A DNA stretch of 61,647 nt. Origin: an uncultured beta proteobacterium. GTDB lineage: Bacteria; Pseudomonadota; Gammaproteobacteria; Burkholderiales; Burkholderiaceae. Positions 47,222 to 55,840 of the stretch are shown in pieces. Location: positions 1 through 61,647 of the forward strand of contig CAIJNI010000005.1 in NCBI GenBank assembly GCA_903821995.1, written 5' to 3'. Every line of letters begins with the position of its first letter. Position 1 is the first letter of the stretch. Below the pieces are notes generated by a model. The model had not been told where the DNA came from. It made no database searches and saw only the letters and a program-made list of their open reading frames with translations. The translations under genes were made by a program, and so were the position numbers.

Positions 47222-48587
47222 TGCTTAAGCCTTTGGCTGCCATAGATCCCATCATGCGTGCCATTTTGCCCCCACTAAATTGTTTCATCATGGACTGCAT
47301 TTGTTCAAATTGCGCCAAGAGCCGATTAACCTCTTGAACTTGGACACCAGCACCTGCGGCGATACGTCGTTTACGGCTGGCTTTGAGTAATTCTGGTTTG
47401 GCACGCTCAAGTGGGGTCATGGAATCTATAATTCCTTGCATCCGTTTAATATTTTTTTCAGCGGCATTCATATCGGTTTTAGCGGCTGCTTGTGCCATTT
47501 GCGCGGGAAGTTTGTCCATCATGCCTGATAGTCCACCCATATTTCTCATTTGAGTAATTTGACCTCTAAAGTCTGCAAGATCAAAGCCCCCTTTTTTAAT
47601 TTTTGCAACGAGTTTTTCTGCGTCCTTGAGGTCGATATTTTTCTGTGCTTCTTCGACTAAAGCAAGAATATCTCCCATGCCCAAAATGCGGCCTGCCATC
47701 CGTTCTGCGTCAAAAGGATCTAGGCCATCTAACTTTTCAGAAACACCTACAAACTTTAAAGGTATACCTGTAATGTGTCGAACTGAAAGAGCTGCACCGC
47801 CTCGTGAGTCTCCATCAAGCTTCGTAAGAATTACGCCGGTTAAAGGTAGGGCATCGTTGAAAGCTTTTGCTGTATTTACAGCATCCTGACCAAGCATAGC
47901 ATCAACGACAAATAGAGTTTCGATTGGTTTAACGGCAGCATGCAGGGCTGTAATTTCGCGCATCATTTCTTCGTCAATACCCAAGCGTCCAGCGGTATCA
48001 ACTAAAAGAACATCATAATAATGACGTTTAGCCCAATCGATAGCAGAGCTGGCTATATCTTCAGGCTGTTGATTAATGTTACTTTCAAACCAATCAGCAC
48101 CAGCCTGAGAAGTAACAGTTTTAAGTTGCTCAATAGCAGCAGGTCGGTAGACATCACAAGAAACAGTTAATACTTTCTTCTTTTGTGTGCGAATCAGCCA
48201 TTTCGCAAGCTTACCAACTGAAGTTGTCTTTCCGGCGCCTTGTAATCCAGCCATTAAGATAACCGCTGGAGGTTGAGTGGCTAAATTTAATTTACCGGAC
48301 TCGCCAGAATGGGAAGAATCTCCACCATTCATAATTCGGGTTAATTCTTCTTTAACGATTCCAACGAGGGCTTGGCCTGGTGTGAGGCTGGATACGACCT
48401 CTTCGCCTAATGCTTTTTGCTTAATATTGGCCAATAAATCTTTAATCACAGGCAGTGCTACGTCAGCCTCTAAAAGGGCAAGACGTATTTCGCGCAACAT
48501 TTCTGTCGTGTTAGATTCGGTAATCCTGGCTTGGCCTCGAATCGTTTTAACCACACGACCTAAACGGTCTGTTAGATTTTCCAGCAT
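47193..48587 (-). CDS. ffh: Signal recognition particle protein Ffh
   Basis: GTPase that with 4.5S RNA delivers membrane proteins to FtsY. The product has 464 residues. The N domain (MLENLTDRLGRVVKTIRG) is followed by the G domain with GLQGAGKTTSVGKLA, VDTAGRLG and TKLDGDSRGGAALS. The methionine-rich M domain has MRNMGGLSGMMDKLP, MTPLERAKP and RKRRIAAGAG, plus a C-terminus rich in Met, Gly and Lys. Divergent from the CcsA-like gene with only 20 bases between starts. Confidence 0.97.
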   Translation of the reverse strand: MLENLTDRLGRVVKTIRGQARITESNTTEMLREIRLALLEADVALPVIKDLLANIKQKALGEEVVSSLTPGQALVGIVKEELTRIMNGGDSSHSGESGKLNLATQPPAVILMAGLQGAGKTTSVGKLAKWLIRTQKKKVLTVSCDVYRPAAIEQLKTVTSQAGADWFESNINQQPEDIASSAIDWAKRHYYDVLLVDTAGRLGIDEEMMREITALHAAVKPIETLFVVDAMLGQDAVNTAKAFNDALPLTGVILTKLDGDSRGGAALSVRHITGIPLKFVGVSEKLDGLDPFDAERMAGRILGMGDILALVEEAQKNIDLKDAEKLVAKIKKGGFDLADFRGQITQMRNMGGLSGMMDKLPAQMAQAAAKTDMNAAEKNIKRMQGIIDSMTPLERAKPELLKASRKRRIAAGAGVQVQEVNRLLAQFEQMQSMMKQFSGGKMARMMGSMAAKGLSKGLGKGIFK

Positions 48588-48607
48588 AACGGTATTAAAC
48601 TTAAAGA

Positions 48608-49501
48608 ATGTTAATCATATTACCAAGTATCGCCTACGCAATTATATTAGTGAGTATTCTGCTAAGAAGTCAGCAGAAGAAAGATAATTCGTTAGAAATA
48701 ACTGGCACTCAAGACCTACAGAAACCGCATCTTTCACAGTATTTTGCTTTGCGCCTGATCTTGTTTATTTTACTCGTTCTTCACGGCTATGCTTCCTATG
48801 TCGATATATTCACTGAACAGGGTTTGGTGTTTGGCTTTGCTCAAGCGCTATCGCTCATGGCTTGGGTAGGTGTAGCGCTGTATTGGATAGAGGCCTGGTT
48901 TTTTCCTCTGGGAGGAATGATGGGGCTAGTCATTTTTTTAGCGATGGTACTTAGCTTTTTGCCAGCTATATTTGGCGGTTCTATTATTTCGACTAATACA
49001 ACCCATTCGCCAGGGTTTAAATTACACTTTTTGACGGCCAATATTGCTTATGGTGTGATGTTTTTGGCTGCTCTGCATGCGATTTTGATGAGTTGGCAAA
49101 ATCGTGCCTTAAAACAGCATTCGCTACAAGAAAAACCTTCCCTCATCCAAAAAATATTTTTAGGGGTTGGAAGTGTATGGTTGGATAAGCTCCCGTCGCT
49201 TTTAACGATGGAAAGAGTTTTATTTAACACCACCAGTATTGGCTTTATCTTGCTTACGATTACTGTCTTTTCTGGAATATTTTTTAGTCAGATGTTATTT
49301 GGTAAGCCATTAATTTTTGACCATAAAACATTCTTTGCCTTAATTTCATGGGTGATGTTTGGGGGCTTACTTTTTTCAAGATGGAAAAGCGGCCTACGGG
49401 GTATAAAGGCAATTCGGTGGGTTTTTGGATCCTTTATTGTCCTATTGCTTGCCTATATTGGAAGTCGTTTTGTACTTGAAGTTTTGCTTCATAGAGTTTA
49501 A
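48608..49501 (+). CDS. CcsA/YpjD-like cytochrome c assembly membrane protein
   Basis: The product has 297 residues and about eight hydrophobic helices. The family region HSPGFKLHFLTANIAYGVMFLAALHAILM holds a conserved His pattern; FDHKTFFALISWVMFGGLLFSRW is the second His-containing part. It belongs to the CcsA/CcmC-like (COG4137, YpjD) group, found next to ffh in many proteobacteria, and is not necessarily an active haem ligase: no WGxxWxWD motif is seen. YpjD relatives have been linked to membrane magnesium or haem roles, but the function is unsettled. Confidence 0.8.
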   Translation: MLIILPSIAYAIILVSILLRSQQKKDNSLEITGTQDLQKPHLSQYFALRLILFILLVLHGYASYVDIFTEQGLVFGFAQALSLMAWVGVALYWIEAWFFPLGGMMGLVIFLAMVLSFLPAIFGGSIISTNTTHSPGFKLHFLTANIAYGVMFLAALHAILMSWQNRALKQHSLQEKPSLIQKIFLGVGSVWLDKLPSLLTMERVLFNTTSIGFILLTITVFSGIFFSQMLFGKPLIFDHKTFFALISWVMFGGLLFSRWKSGLRGIKAIRWVFGSFIVLLLAYIGSRFVLEVLLHRV

Positions 49502-49530
49502 TAAGCGACGAGTTTGAATATTTTATAGAT

Positions 49531-50328
49531 ATGGCTAAATTACTTGAATTAATTATCTTCGGTGGGTTTCTCTATTGGATTTATATAAAAAAATTTCGTA
49601 ACCCTTCCGTGGTTGTACCCCGGGCAAAAAAAAGAAGCGCTGAAAAAGGGTTTTCGTCCAAGATGGTGCGCTGTCAATTTTGTAGTTTAGGCTTACCTCA
49701 AGATAGTGCACTAAGGATTGAGAATCGGTTTTACTGTTCAGATGAACACATGAGCGAAATTGATAAATCCGGATGGTTAGGTAGTGTGAGGTGGAAACCA
49801 TCCCCAAATTTTGACAATCGTGAAGGTGTGCCAGAAGTTGATACGGTGGTGATTCATCACATTAGTTTGCCAAAAGGGGTATATGGTGACCGATCCATCG
49901 AGGAGTTCTTCTGCAATCAACTTGACCCACTCGGGCATCCCGAGTTTGATGCGATCAAGGATTTGCAGGTCTCTGCTCATTTCCTGATCAAGCGAACAGG
50001 ACAAGTCACACAATTTGTGTCTTGCCAAAAAAGAGCTTGGCACGCAGGAAAATCTGAGATGCTAGGTCGTGAGCGATGCAATGACTTTTCTCTAGGAATT
50101 GAATTAGAGGGAACGGGAGAAGATCCCTTTACAGAAAAACAGTACCATGCCTTAGTTAAGCTATTTGTTGAAATAAAACAACTCTATAACATTCGATTTT
50201 ATGTTGGACACAGTGATATTTCGCCCGATCGAAAAACAGATCCAGGTCAAAGTTTTGACTGGAAGCTTCTAAGTCAGTTAGCACAAATTGACTTAAAGGA
50301 ATTGCCATTTGGGCTCGAATCAAGGTAG
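49531..50328 (+). CDS. ampD: Fusion of PP0621-like zinc-ribbon segment and AmpD amidase
   Basis: The product has 265 residues. Residues 1-75 resemble the PP0621 family: an N-terminal membrane helix (LLELIIFGGFLYWIYI), CQFC at 48-51, and YCSDEH at 68-73 as a zinc-ribbon. From about residue 88 it is AmpD, the cytoplasmic 1,6-anhydro-MurNAc-L-alanine amidase used in wall recycling. AmpD has VVIHHISLP (zinc His), SAHFLIKRTGQV, GIELEGT (catalytic Glu), VGHSDISPDRKTDPG (His and Asp zinc ligands, Lys). In related genomes these are usually adjacent separate genes. Here one ATG (49531) covers both, with no internal stop. Confidence 0.85.
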   Translation: MAKLLELIIFGGFLYWIYIKKFRNPSVVVPRAKKRSAEKGFSSKMVRCQFCSLGLPQDSALRIENRFYCSDEHMSEIDKSGWLGSVRWKPSPNFDNREGVPEVDTVVIHHISLPKGVYGDRSIEEFFCNQLDPLGHPEFDAIKDLQVSAHFLIKRTGQVTQFVSCQKRAWHAGKSEMLGRERCNDFSLGIELEGTGEDPFTEKQYHALVKLFVEIKQLYNIRFYVGHSDISPDRKTDPGQSFDWKLLSQLAQIDLKELPFGLESR

Positions 50329-50425
50329 ATAGGCTTGCCAGAATAAGTGAGCGCTGACAATTTTAAGTGCACCTTTTACTTCAAAAAACTACAGGAAGTT
50401 TCGAACACCCCACATTAGGGAAAAC

Positions 50426-50441
50426 CTGATGAAAATAGTGA
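50426..50441 (+). promoter_or_regulatory. Possible NrdR box 1 (weak)
   Basis: CTGATGAAAATAGTGA keeps only the right half TAGTG of the NrdR consensus ACACTATATATAGTGT. Its TAGTG starts 43 bases before that of box 2, about four helical turns, which would put both on one face of the DNA. Confidence 0.25.
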
Positions 50442-50468
50442 AAAATATCCAACAATATTTTATAAATA

Positions 50469-50484
50469 TCCCTATACTTAGTGC
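50469..50484 (+). promoter_or_regulatory. Possible NrdR box 2
   Basis: TCCCTATACTTAGTGC agrees with the NrdR box consensus at 11 of 16 positions, including CTATA and TAGTG. NrdR represses nrd operons in many bacteria when dATP is high. No nrdR gene is in the window, so the call rests on the motif and its place before nrdA. Confidence 0.4.
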
Positions 50485-50604
50485 TTGAGATAAATTAAAA
50501 CACAAGGGGTGGTGTACTTAATGGATTGCTAGGATAAAGCCGTTCAGTGAGAAAAACCTTGAAATAAAGGCTTTATGAGCAGATTTAACCATAAAAATGA
50601 TTAA

Positions 50605-50627
50605 GAAGTGGGAAGATTTTCCGCTTC
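50605..50627 (+). promoter_or_regulatory. Hairpin in the nrdA leader
   Basis: GAAGTGGGAA pairs with TTCCGCTTC-type sequence on the other arm for about ten pairs, two of them G-U, with a three-base loop. It lies 40 bases before the Shine-Dalgarno. It could protect or attenuate the message. Confidence 0.4.
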
Positions 50628-50678
50628 GAAGTACGAGATGCAGTGATTGAACGAAGAAAAGAATACAAGGAGTTTTTT

Positions 50679-53648
50679 ATGACATATTTAGATCCGCAGG
50701 GCTTTGTGCCTAGCGCCAATCTTCCGGGTGGAGCGTTTGGTTCGCAAATAACTCAAACCCCTTCGGAAAGTTTCATTTCAGGTGGTATTGGAGGATCTGT
50801 CGCCACTCAATTATCGGATTACAAAGTAATTCGTAGGAATGGCGCTGTCGTTTCTTTTGAGCCATCAAAGATTGCAGTTGCAGTCACAAAAGCTTTTTTA
50901 GCCGTAAACGGCGGACAGGGTGCAGCCTCTGCACGAGTTCGTGAGCAGGTAGAGGGGTTGACTCAAGTTGTTGTTCATGGTCTTTTAAGAAGTAGACCGA
51001 ATGGCGGCACTTTTCATATTGAAGATGTACAAGATCAGGTCGAGCTCGCCTTAATGCGAAGTGGGGAGCACCATGTAGCCCGTGCTTATGTTTTGTATCG
51101 TGATAAGAGAAATCAAGAGCGCCAGGCGCATCAACCGTCTCCAGCTCAAGTTCTTGCAGCGCAAGCTTTAGTTCAACCAGGACTTCAAGTAACTGACAAA
51201 GGTGTCAGAAAACCAATTGATCTTGTTCTATTGCAGGGCATTATTGAGGCCGCCTGTGAAGGATTGGGTAACACGGTTCAAGCTGACCCGATTATTAAAG
51301 AGACAATTAAAAATTTATATGATGGTGTTCCTATTGAGCAAGTCTATGATTCTGCAATATTGGCATCTAGAACGCTGATTGAAAAGGATCCTGCCTATAG
51401 TTTAGTGACGGCAAGAATTCTGATGCACGTCATTCGTCGCGATATTCTGGGCGTTGAAATTGCTCAAGGTGGAATGCAAGCCGTTTATCCAGAGTATTTC
51501 AATAAGTTTTTACGTCGCGGAGTCAAAGAAGAGCTCCTTGATAAAAGATTGCTAGAGATCTTTGATATAACAAAGCTAGGCCAAGCATTAAATGCAAGCC
51601 GTGATTTGCAATTTAACTACCTAGGGTTACAAACTTTGTTTGACAGGTACTTCTTGCACGTGGATGAGCAGCGTATCGAAATGCCGCAAGCATTCTTTAT
51701 GAGAGTATCGATGGGCCTTGCTCTGAATGAGAAAAATCCAACTGAGCGAGCGATTGAGTTTTATGAAATCCTCTCGACCTTTGACTTTATGTCAAGTACT
51801 CCGACACTTTTTAATGCAGCAACATTGCGCTCACAACTCTCAAGCTGCTATTTAACGACAGTTGCAGATGACCTCGACGGCATCTATGAAGCGTTGAAAG
51901 AAAATGCCTTATTGTCTAAATTTGCTGGCGGTCTTGGTAATGACTGGACGAATGTTCGTGCTTTGGGTAGTCATATTAAGGGCACAAATGGTAAATCTCA
52001 AGGTGTCGTCCCTTTCTTAAAAGTGGTGAATGATACTGCTGTAGCAGTTAATCAAGGTGGAAAACGTAAAGGTGCAGTTTGCGCCTATTTGGAAACTTGG
52101 CATTTAGATATTGAAGAGTTTTTAGAACTTCGTAAAAATACGGGTGATGATCGTCGTAGAACTCACGATATGAATACCTCGAATTGGATTCCTGACTTAT
52201 TTATGAAGCGTGTCATGGAAAATGGGGATTGGACTCTATTTTCACCTTCTAGCACACCAGATTTGCATGATAAATACGGCAAAGCATTTGAAGAAGCCTA
52301 TGTCGCTTATGAAAAACAAGCAGAAGTCGGATTATTAAAGCCATCTAAAAAGATACCTGCTGCTCAGTTGTGGCGCAAGATGATTGGGATGCTTTTTGAA
52401 ACGGGCCATCCTTGGATTACATTTAAGGATCCTTGTAATATTCGTAGTCCACAACAGCATATTGGAGTAGTTCACTCCTCTAATTTGTGTACAGAAATCA
52501 CTTTGAATACAAATGATGAAGAAATTGCAGTTTGTAATTTGGGATCAGTTAATTTAACCGCGCACATGAAAACAGATCCGCAAGGAAAACTGGTTTTAGA
52601 TCATGAGAAGTTACAAAAGACGATTCGTACAGCAATGCGTATGCTTGATAACGTCATTGATATTAACTACTATGCTGTTGCAAAAGCAAAAAACTCCAAT
52701 ATGAAGCATCGTCCTGTTGGATTAGGAATTATGGGATTTCAGGATTGCTTACATATGCAGCGTATCCCGTATGCTAGTGATGAAGCGGTAGCTTTTGCTG
52801 ACTCATCAATGGAAGCGGTTTGTTATTACGCTTATCTTGCTTCATCCGAATTAGCTGAAGAGCGTGGAACATACACAAGTTACCAGGGATCACTTTGGGA
52901 TCGTGGGATTCTTCCACAAGATTCATTGCAGCTTTTAGCGCAAGAGCGTGGCGGGTATTTAGAGGTTGATCGCTCAAGCAAGATGGACTGGACTCCTGTC
53001 AGAAGTCGTATTAAGCAGTTTGGTATGCGTAACTCTAATTGCGTTGCAATTGCTCCTACAGCGACAATTTCTAACATTATTGGTGTTTCAGCATGTATAG
53101 AGCCGACATTCCAGAACTTATACGTTAAATCAAATTTATCGGGTGAATTCACGGTAGTGAATGACTATTTAGTCAGAGATTTAAAAGCACGTGGTCTGTG
53201 GGATGAGGTCATGATTGCAGACTTGAAGTATTTTGATGGCTCATTATCAAAGATTGATCGTATACCGCAAGACTTAAGAGATCTATATGCAACTGCATTT
53301 GAAGTTGAACCTAAATGGATCGTAGAAGCCGCCTCACGTCGTCAAAAATGGATCGATCAAGCACAGTCACTTAATATTTATATGGCAGGAGCATCGGGTA
53401 AAACCTTAGATGAAACTTATAAACAGGCTTGGGTCAGCGGTTTAAAAACTACTTATTACTTGAGAACAACCTCGGCAACGCAAATCGAGAAGTCTACAGT
53501 GAGTAAGGGGACATTAAATTCTGTATCTAATACGCAAGAAGCCACACCAGCAAAAGCTCTGGCAGCAGAAGTAGTTGAAGCTGATGGCCCAGTTTGCACT
53601 ATGCGTCCGGGGGATGATGGTTTTGAAGAGTGTGAAGCATGTCAGTAA
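50679..53648 (+). CDS. nrdA: Class I ribonucleoside-diphosphate reductase, alpha subunit
   Basis: Catalytic subunit that reduces ribonucleotides to deoxyribonucleotides. ATG 50679 is chosen for its AAGGAG site; a GTG twelve codons upstream has none. The product has 989 residues. An ATP-cone starts at 48 (YKVIRRNGAVVSFEPSKI), and a second cone-like segment at about 170 (VTDKGVRKPIDLVLLQGII). The catalytic domain shows SSCYLTTV, SNLCTEITLN (radical Cys and Glu) and AVCNLGSVNL. The C-terminus CEACQ is the disulfide shuttle pair. Two cones suggest allosteric control by dATP at overall activity level. It is followed by nrdB after 43 bases. Confidence 0.97.
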   Translation: MTYLDPQGFVPSANLPGGAFGSQITQTPSESFISGGIGGSVATQLSDYKVIRRNGAVVSFEPSKIAVAVTKAFLAVNGGQGAASARVREQVEGLTQVVVHGLLRSRPNGGTFHIEDVQDQVELALMRSGEHHVARAYVLYRDKRNQERQAHQPSPAQVLAAQALVQPGLQVTDKGVRKPIDLVLLQGIIEAACEGLGNTVQADPIIKETIKNLYDGVPIEQVYDSAILASRTLIEKDPAYSLVTARILMHVIRRDILGVEIAQGGMQAVYPEYFNKFLRRGVKEELLDKRLLEIFDITKLGQALNASRDLQFNYLGLQTLFDRYFLHVDEQRIEMPQAFFMRVSMGLALNEKNPTERAIEFYEILSTFDFMSSTPTLFNAATLRSQLSSCYLTTVADDLDGIYEALKENALLSKFAGGLGNDWTNVRALGSHIKGTNGKSQGVVPFLKVVNDTAVAVNQGGKRKGAVCAYLETWHLDIEEFLELRKNTGDDRRRTHDMNTSNWIPDLFMKRVMENGDWTLFSPSSTPDLHDKYGKAFEEAYVAYEKQAEVGLLKPSKKIPAAQLWRKMIGMLFETGHPWITFKDPCNIRSPQQHIGVVHSSNLCTEITLNTNDEEIAVCNLGSVNLTAHMKTDPQGKLVLDHEKLQKTIRTAMRMLDNVIDINYYAVAKAKNSNMKHRPVGLGIMGFQDCLHMQRIPYASDEAVAFADSSMEAVCYYAYLASSELAEERGTYTSYQGSLWDRGILPQDSLQLLAQERGGYLEVDRSSKMDWTPVRSRIKQFGMRNSNCVAIAPTATISNIIGVSACIEPTFQNLYVKSNLSGEFTVVNDYLVRDLKARGLWDEVMIADLKYFDGSLSKIDRIPQDLRDLYATAFEVEPKWIVEAASRRQKWIDQAQSLNIYMAGASGKTLDETYKQAWVSGLKTTYYLRTTSATQIEKSTVSKGTLNSVSNTQEATPAKALAAEVVEADGPVCTMRPGDDGFEECEACQ

Positions 53649-53691
53649 ATATTAAATTAAAAGATTTGGAAGAGTGTGTGGAGAATAAATT

Positions 53692-54909
53692 ATGTTGAAT
53701 TGGGAAGATGATACGCAGGAGATACTAAAGAATGCACCTCCAGTCAGGTTGTCTGAACCTGCGCCAGAATTAGTTAAAGTTCCTTTGGCTCAAAAGATAG
53801 CTCAGGCTGTATTGAGCAGTCCATTGCCGGATATCGCAGTAGCACCCGTAGCACCAGTTGTTGCTCAGGAAAAGCCACAAGGTGACGTTGATCGGCGAGT
53901 CAATGTTGCAGATAAGCGCATTATTAATGGCTCTACAGACGTCAATCAACTCGTTCCGTTTAAATACAAATGGGCCTGGGAGAAATATTTAGCGGGCTGT
54001 GCAAATCACTGGATGCCGCAAGAGATTAATATGACGCGCGACATTGCGACTTGGAAAGATCCTAATGGATTAACTGAAGATGAGCGTCGCATCATCAAAA
54101 GAAACCTTGGTTTTTTTGTCACGGCAGATTCTTTGGCGGCAAATAATATTGTTTTAGGAACTTATCGCCAGATTACGGCACCTGAGTGCCGCCAATACCT
54201 TTTAAGACAAGCTTTTGAAGAGGCAATTCACACTCACGCATACCAATATATCGTTGAATCACTCGGTTTAGATCAAGCAGAAATCTTTAATGCATATCAC
54301 GAGGTAGCATCAATTCGTGCGAAAGATGAATTCTTAATTCCGTTTATTGATGTGTTAACTGACCCATCTTTTAAAACTGGAACACCAGAAAGCGATCAAA
54401 AACTTTTAAGATCACTGATTGTTTTTGCTTGCATTATGGAAGGATTATTCTTTTATGTTGGTTTTACGCAAATCCTTGCAATGGGTCGTCAAAACAAAAT
54501 GACAGGTGCTGCTGAGCAGTATCAATACATCTTAAGAGATGAATCTTTACACTGCAATTTTGGCATTGATATGATCAACCAGATAAAGCTTGAGAACCCC
54601 CATTTATGGACCTCTGAGTTCAAAGATGAGTTGAAAGTATTGTTCGAAAAAGCAGTTGAATTAGAGTATCAATATGCAGAGGATACGATGCCTCGCGGAG
54701 TGCTTGGACTCAATGCACCGATGTTCAAAAGTTACCTCAGATACATCTGTAATCGTCGATGTATGCAAATAGGACTTGACGCAATGTATCCAAATGAAGA
54801 GAATCCTTTTCCATGGATGTCAGAAATGATAGACTTGAAAAAAGAAAGAAATTTTTTTGAAACAAGAGTAATTGAATATCAAACTGGTGGTGCGCTAAGT
54901 TGGGATTAA
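53692..54909 (+). CDS. nrdB: Class I ribonucleotide reductase, beta subunit
   Basis: Supplies the tyrosyl radical from a di-iron centre. The product has 405 residues. Ligands are visible: Asp146 in TADSLA, Glu177 and His180 in EEAIHTHAY, Glu in EGLFFYVGF, and Glu/His in [10 protein letters not shown]. Tyr184 is placed like the radical Tyr of E. coli NrdB. The first 70 residues are a Pro- and Ala-rich extension of low complexity. The end TGGALSWD and the preceding EYQTGG are typical of the C-terminal tail that docks to NrdA. Transcription is ended by the hairpin at 55093-55126. Confidence 0.97.
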   Translation: MLNWEDDTQEILKNAPPVRLSEPAPELVKVPLAQKIAQAVLSSPLPDIAVAPVAPVVAQEKPQGDVDRRVNVADKRIINGSTDVNQLVPFKYKWAWEKYLAGCANHWMPQEINMTRDIATWKDPNGLTEDERRIIKRNLGFFVTADSLAANNIVLGTYRQITAPECRQYLLRQAFEEAIHTHAYQYIVESLGLDQAEIFNAYHEVASIRAKDEFLIPFIDVLTDPSFKTGTPESDQKLLRSLIVFACIMEGLFFYVGFTQILAMGRQNKMTGAAEQYQYILRDESLHCNFGIDMINQIKLENPHLWTSEFKDELKVLFEKAVELEYQYAEDTMPRGVLGLNAPMFKSYLRYICNRRCMQIGLDAMYPNEENPFPWMSEMIDLKKERNFFETRVIEYQTGGALSWD

Positions 54910-55277
54910 AAAAAGCACGACGAGTTAAAACTGGAGAGAAATGCATTGGACATTAGTCTGAAGCAACAAACCTTAGAATTTAAAAATACTCAATTGAGAG
55001 ATGGGGATATGTTCCCACTAAAAATGAGTCAAGGACCAAATCTCCAGTTTGGTTTTGTATCAGCAATGTATAAACGTATTAAGAAATTAAAAATGCCGTT
55101 ACCTGGTTTAGGAACGGCATTTTTTTCGAAATTCATTGGATCGTATCAAAAAAGTAGTTGCGATCTGGTGAATGGCTCATTCGTTTGTGCCGGTTTTCCT
55201 AAAGGAGAGTCGGTTCTGAACGCTTGGGTCTTCATAAACTGAAGTTTGAATTAACTTCTCACGTGAAGGAGCATTTT
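54910..55277 (+). other. Non-coding gap between nrdB and histone-like gene
   Basis: This 368-base stretch carries no supported protein. AAACTGGAGA (54928-54937) and TCTCCAGTTT (55041-55050) are perfect inverted copies 103 bases apart, so the nrdB 3' UTR can fold into a long loop. The intrinsic terminator is at 55093-55126. The remaining 150 bases must hold the promoter of the histone-like gene; I see no clear -35/-10 pair. A GAAGGAGC site lies just before ATG 55278. Confidence 0.55.
55093..55126 (+). terminator. Intrinsic terminator of nrdAB
   Basis: Perfect eight-base arms ATGCCGTT (55093-55100) and AACGGCAT (55113-55120), a twelve-base loop and a run of seven T. It ends the nrdA-nrdB message and separates it from the histone-like gene. 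Confidence 0.9.
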
Positions 55278-55694
55278 ATGGCAATCGCCAAAAAGAAAGC
55301 AGCAGCAAAGAAGCCAGCAGCAAAGAAAGCAGCAGCTAAGAAGCCAGCAGCTAAAAAAGTAGCAGCTAAGAAGCCAGCAGCTAAAAAAGCAGCAGCAAAG
55401 AAGCCAGCAGCAAAGAAAGCAGCAGCTAAGAAGCCAGCCGCCAAAAAAGCAGCAGCTAAAAAGCCAGCAGCTAAAAAAGCAGCTAAGAAACCAGCCGCTA
55501 AAAAAGCAGCAGCAAAAAAAAAAATAGTTAAAAAGGCAGCGGCTAAGCCAGCAGCAAAAAAGCCAGTAGTTAAAGCAGTCAAAAAGGCTGCAGCCAAACC
55601 AGCTGCGAAAAAGCCTGTAGTTGCTAAAACACCTACACAAACTGCTTTAAACCCAACTGCTGCTTGGCCTTTTCCTACCGGTAGCCGTCCATAA
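55278..55694 (+). CDS. Lys/Ala/Pro-repeat histone H1-like DNA-binding protein
   Basis: The product has 138 residues from ATG 55278, preceded by GAAGGAGC. After MAIAKKK the protein is almost entirely KKPAAKKAAA-type decapeptide repeats to about residue 115. A non-repetitive end follows, with TALNPTAAWPFPTGSRP. Such histone H1/AlgP/HctB-like tails bind DNA non-specifically and compact the nucleoid. A frame open upstream to 55224 lacks the repeats and has no site of its own. The strong terminator at 55746-55777 follows. Nothing else about its regulation can be read. Confidence 0.9.
   Translation: MAIAKKKAAAKKPAAKKAAAKKPAAKKVAAKKPAAKKAAAKKPAAKKAAAKKPAAKKAAAKKPAAKKAAKKPAAKKAAAKKKIVKKAAAKPAAKKPVVKAVKKAAAKPAAKKPVVAKTPTQTALNPTAAWPFPTGSRP
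55297..55515 (+). repeat. Tandem 30-base repeat block in the histone-like gene
   Basis: Units of about 30 bases encode KKPAAKKAAA, varying at AAA/AAG and GCA/GCT third positions and once shortened by one codon (KKAAKKPAAKK). About seven units are visible. Such arrays change length by slippage. Confidence 0.75.
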
Positions 55695-55745
55695 GTTATT
55701 AGACGGTTTCCGAAAGGTAACTGCTAGATTTAACGAAGAAGTTAG

Positions 55746-55777
55746 TCCACCTAGGTGCAAATCTAGGTGGATTTTTT
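55746..55777 (+). terminator. Intrinsic terminator of histone-like gene
   Basis: TCCACCTA (55746-55753) pairs with TAGGTGGA (55764-55771), ten-base loop, followed by six T. It also lies 63 bases from the stop of the convergent PfkB kinase gene. Confidence 0.88.
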
Positions 55778-55840
55778 ATTTAAAGTTGCGTAATGTCCCC
55801 AGATTGAGTTGTGGGGGAGGATGTCAACTGTTAGGCTGCT

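Larger units (their letters stand above)
50329..50678 (+). promoter_or_regulatory. 350-base leader and control region of nrdA
   Basis: No protein gene is supported here. It holds two TAGTG-type boxes at 50426-50441 and 50469-50484, an eight-base stem with a 27-base loop (ATAAAGCC 50534-50541 with GGCTTTAT 50569-50576) and a compact hairpin at 50605-50627. The AAGGAG site is at about 50667-50672. The TATACT-like element at 50473-50478 could be a -10 hexamer. The first 90 bases show nothing I recognise. Confidence 0.55.

Noticed and set aside
54910..55126. 6S, tmRNA or RNase P RNA in the nrdB downstream gap
   Set aside because: The characteristic conserved cores are not visible; only a UTR-like fold and a terminator are supported.
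54946..55242. 98-codon TTG-start frame downstream of nrdB
   Set aside because: It runs straight through the strong terminator at 55093-55126 and resembles no family.
55297..55515. CRISPR-like direct repeats
   Set aside because: The repeats are in-frame Lys/Ala/Pro codons without unique spacers.
55251..55640. Cys/Phe-rich and Ala/Phe-rich antisense frames over the histone-like gene
   Set aside because: Direct consequence of the repeated Lys-Ala codons read backwards; no independent start site.
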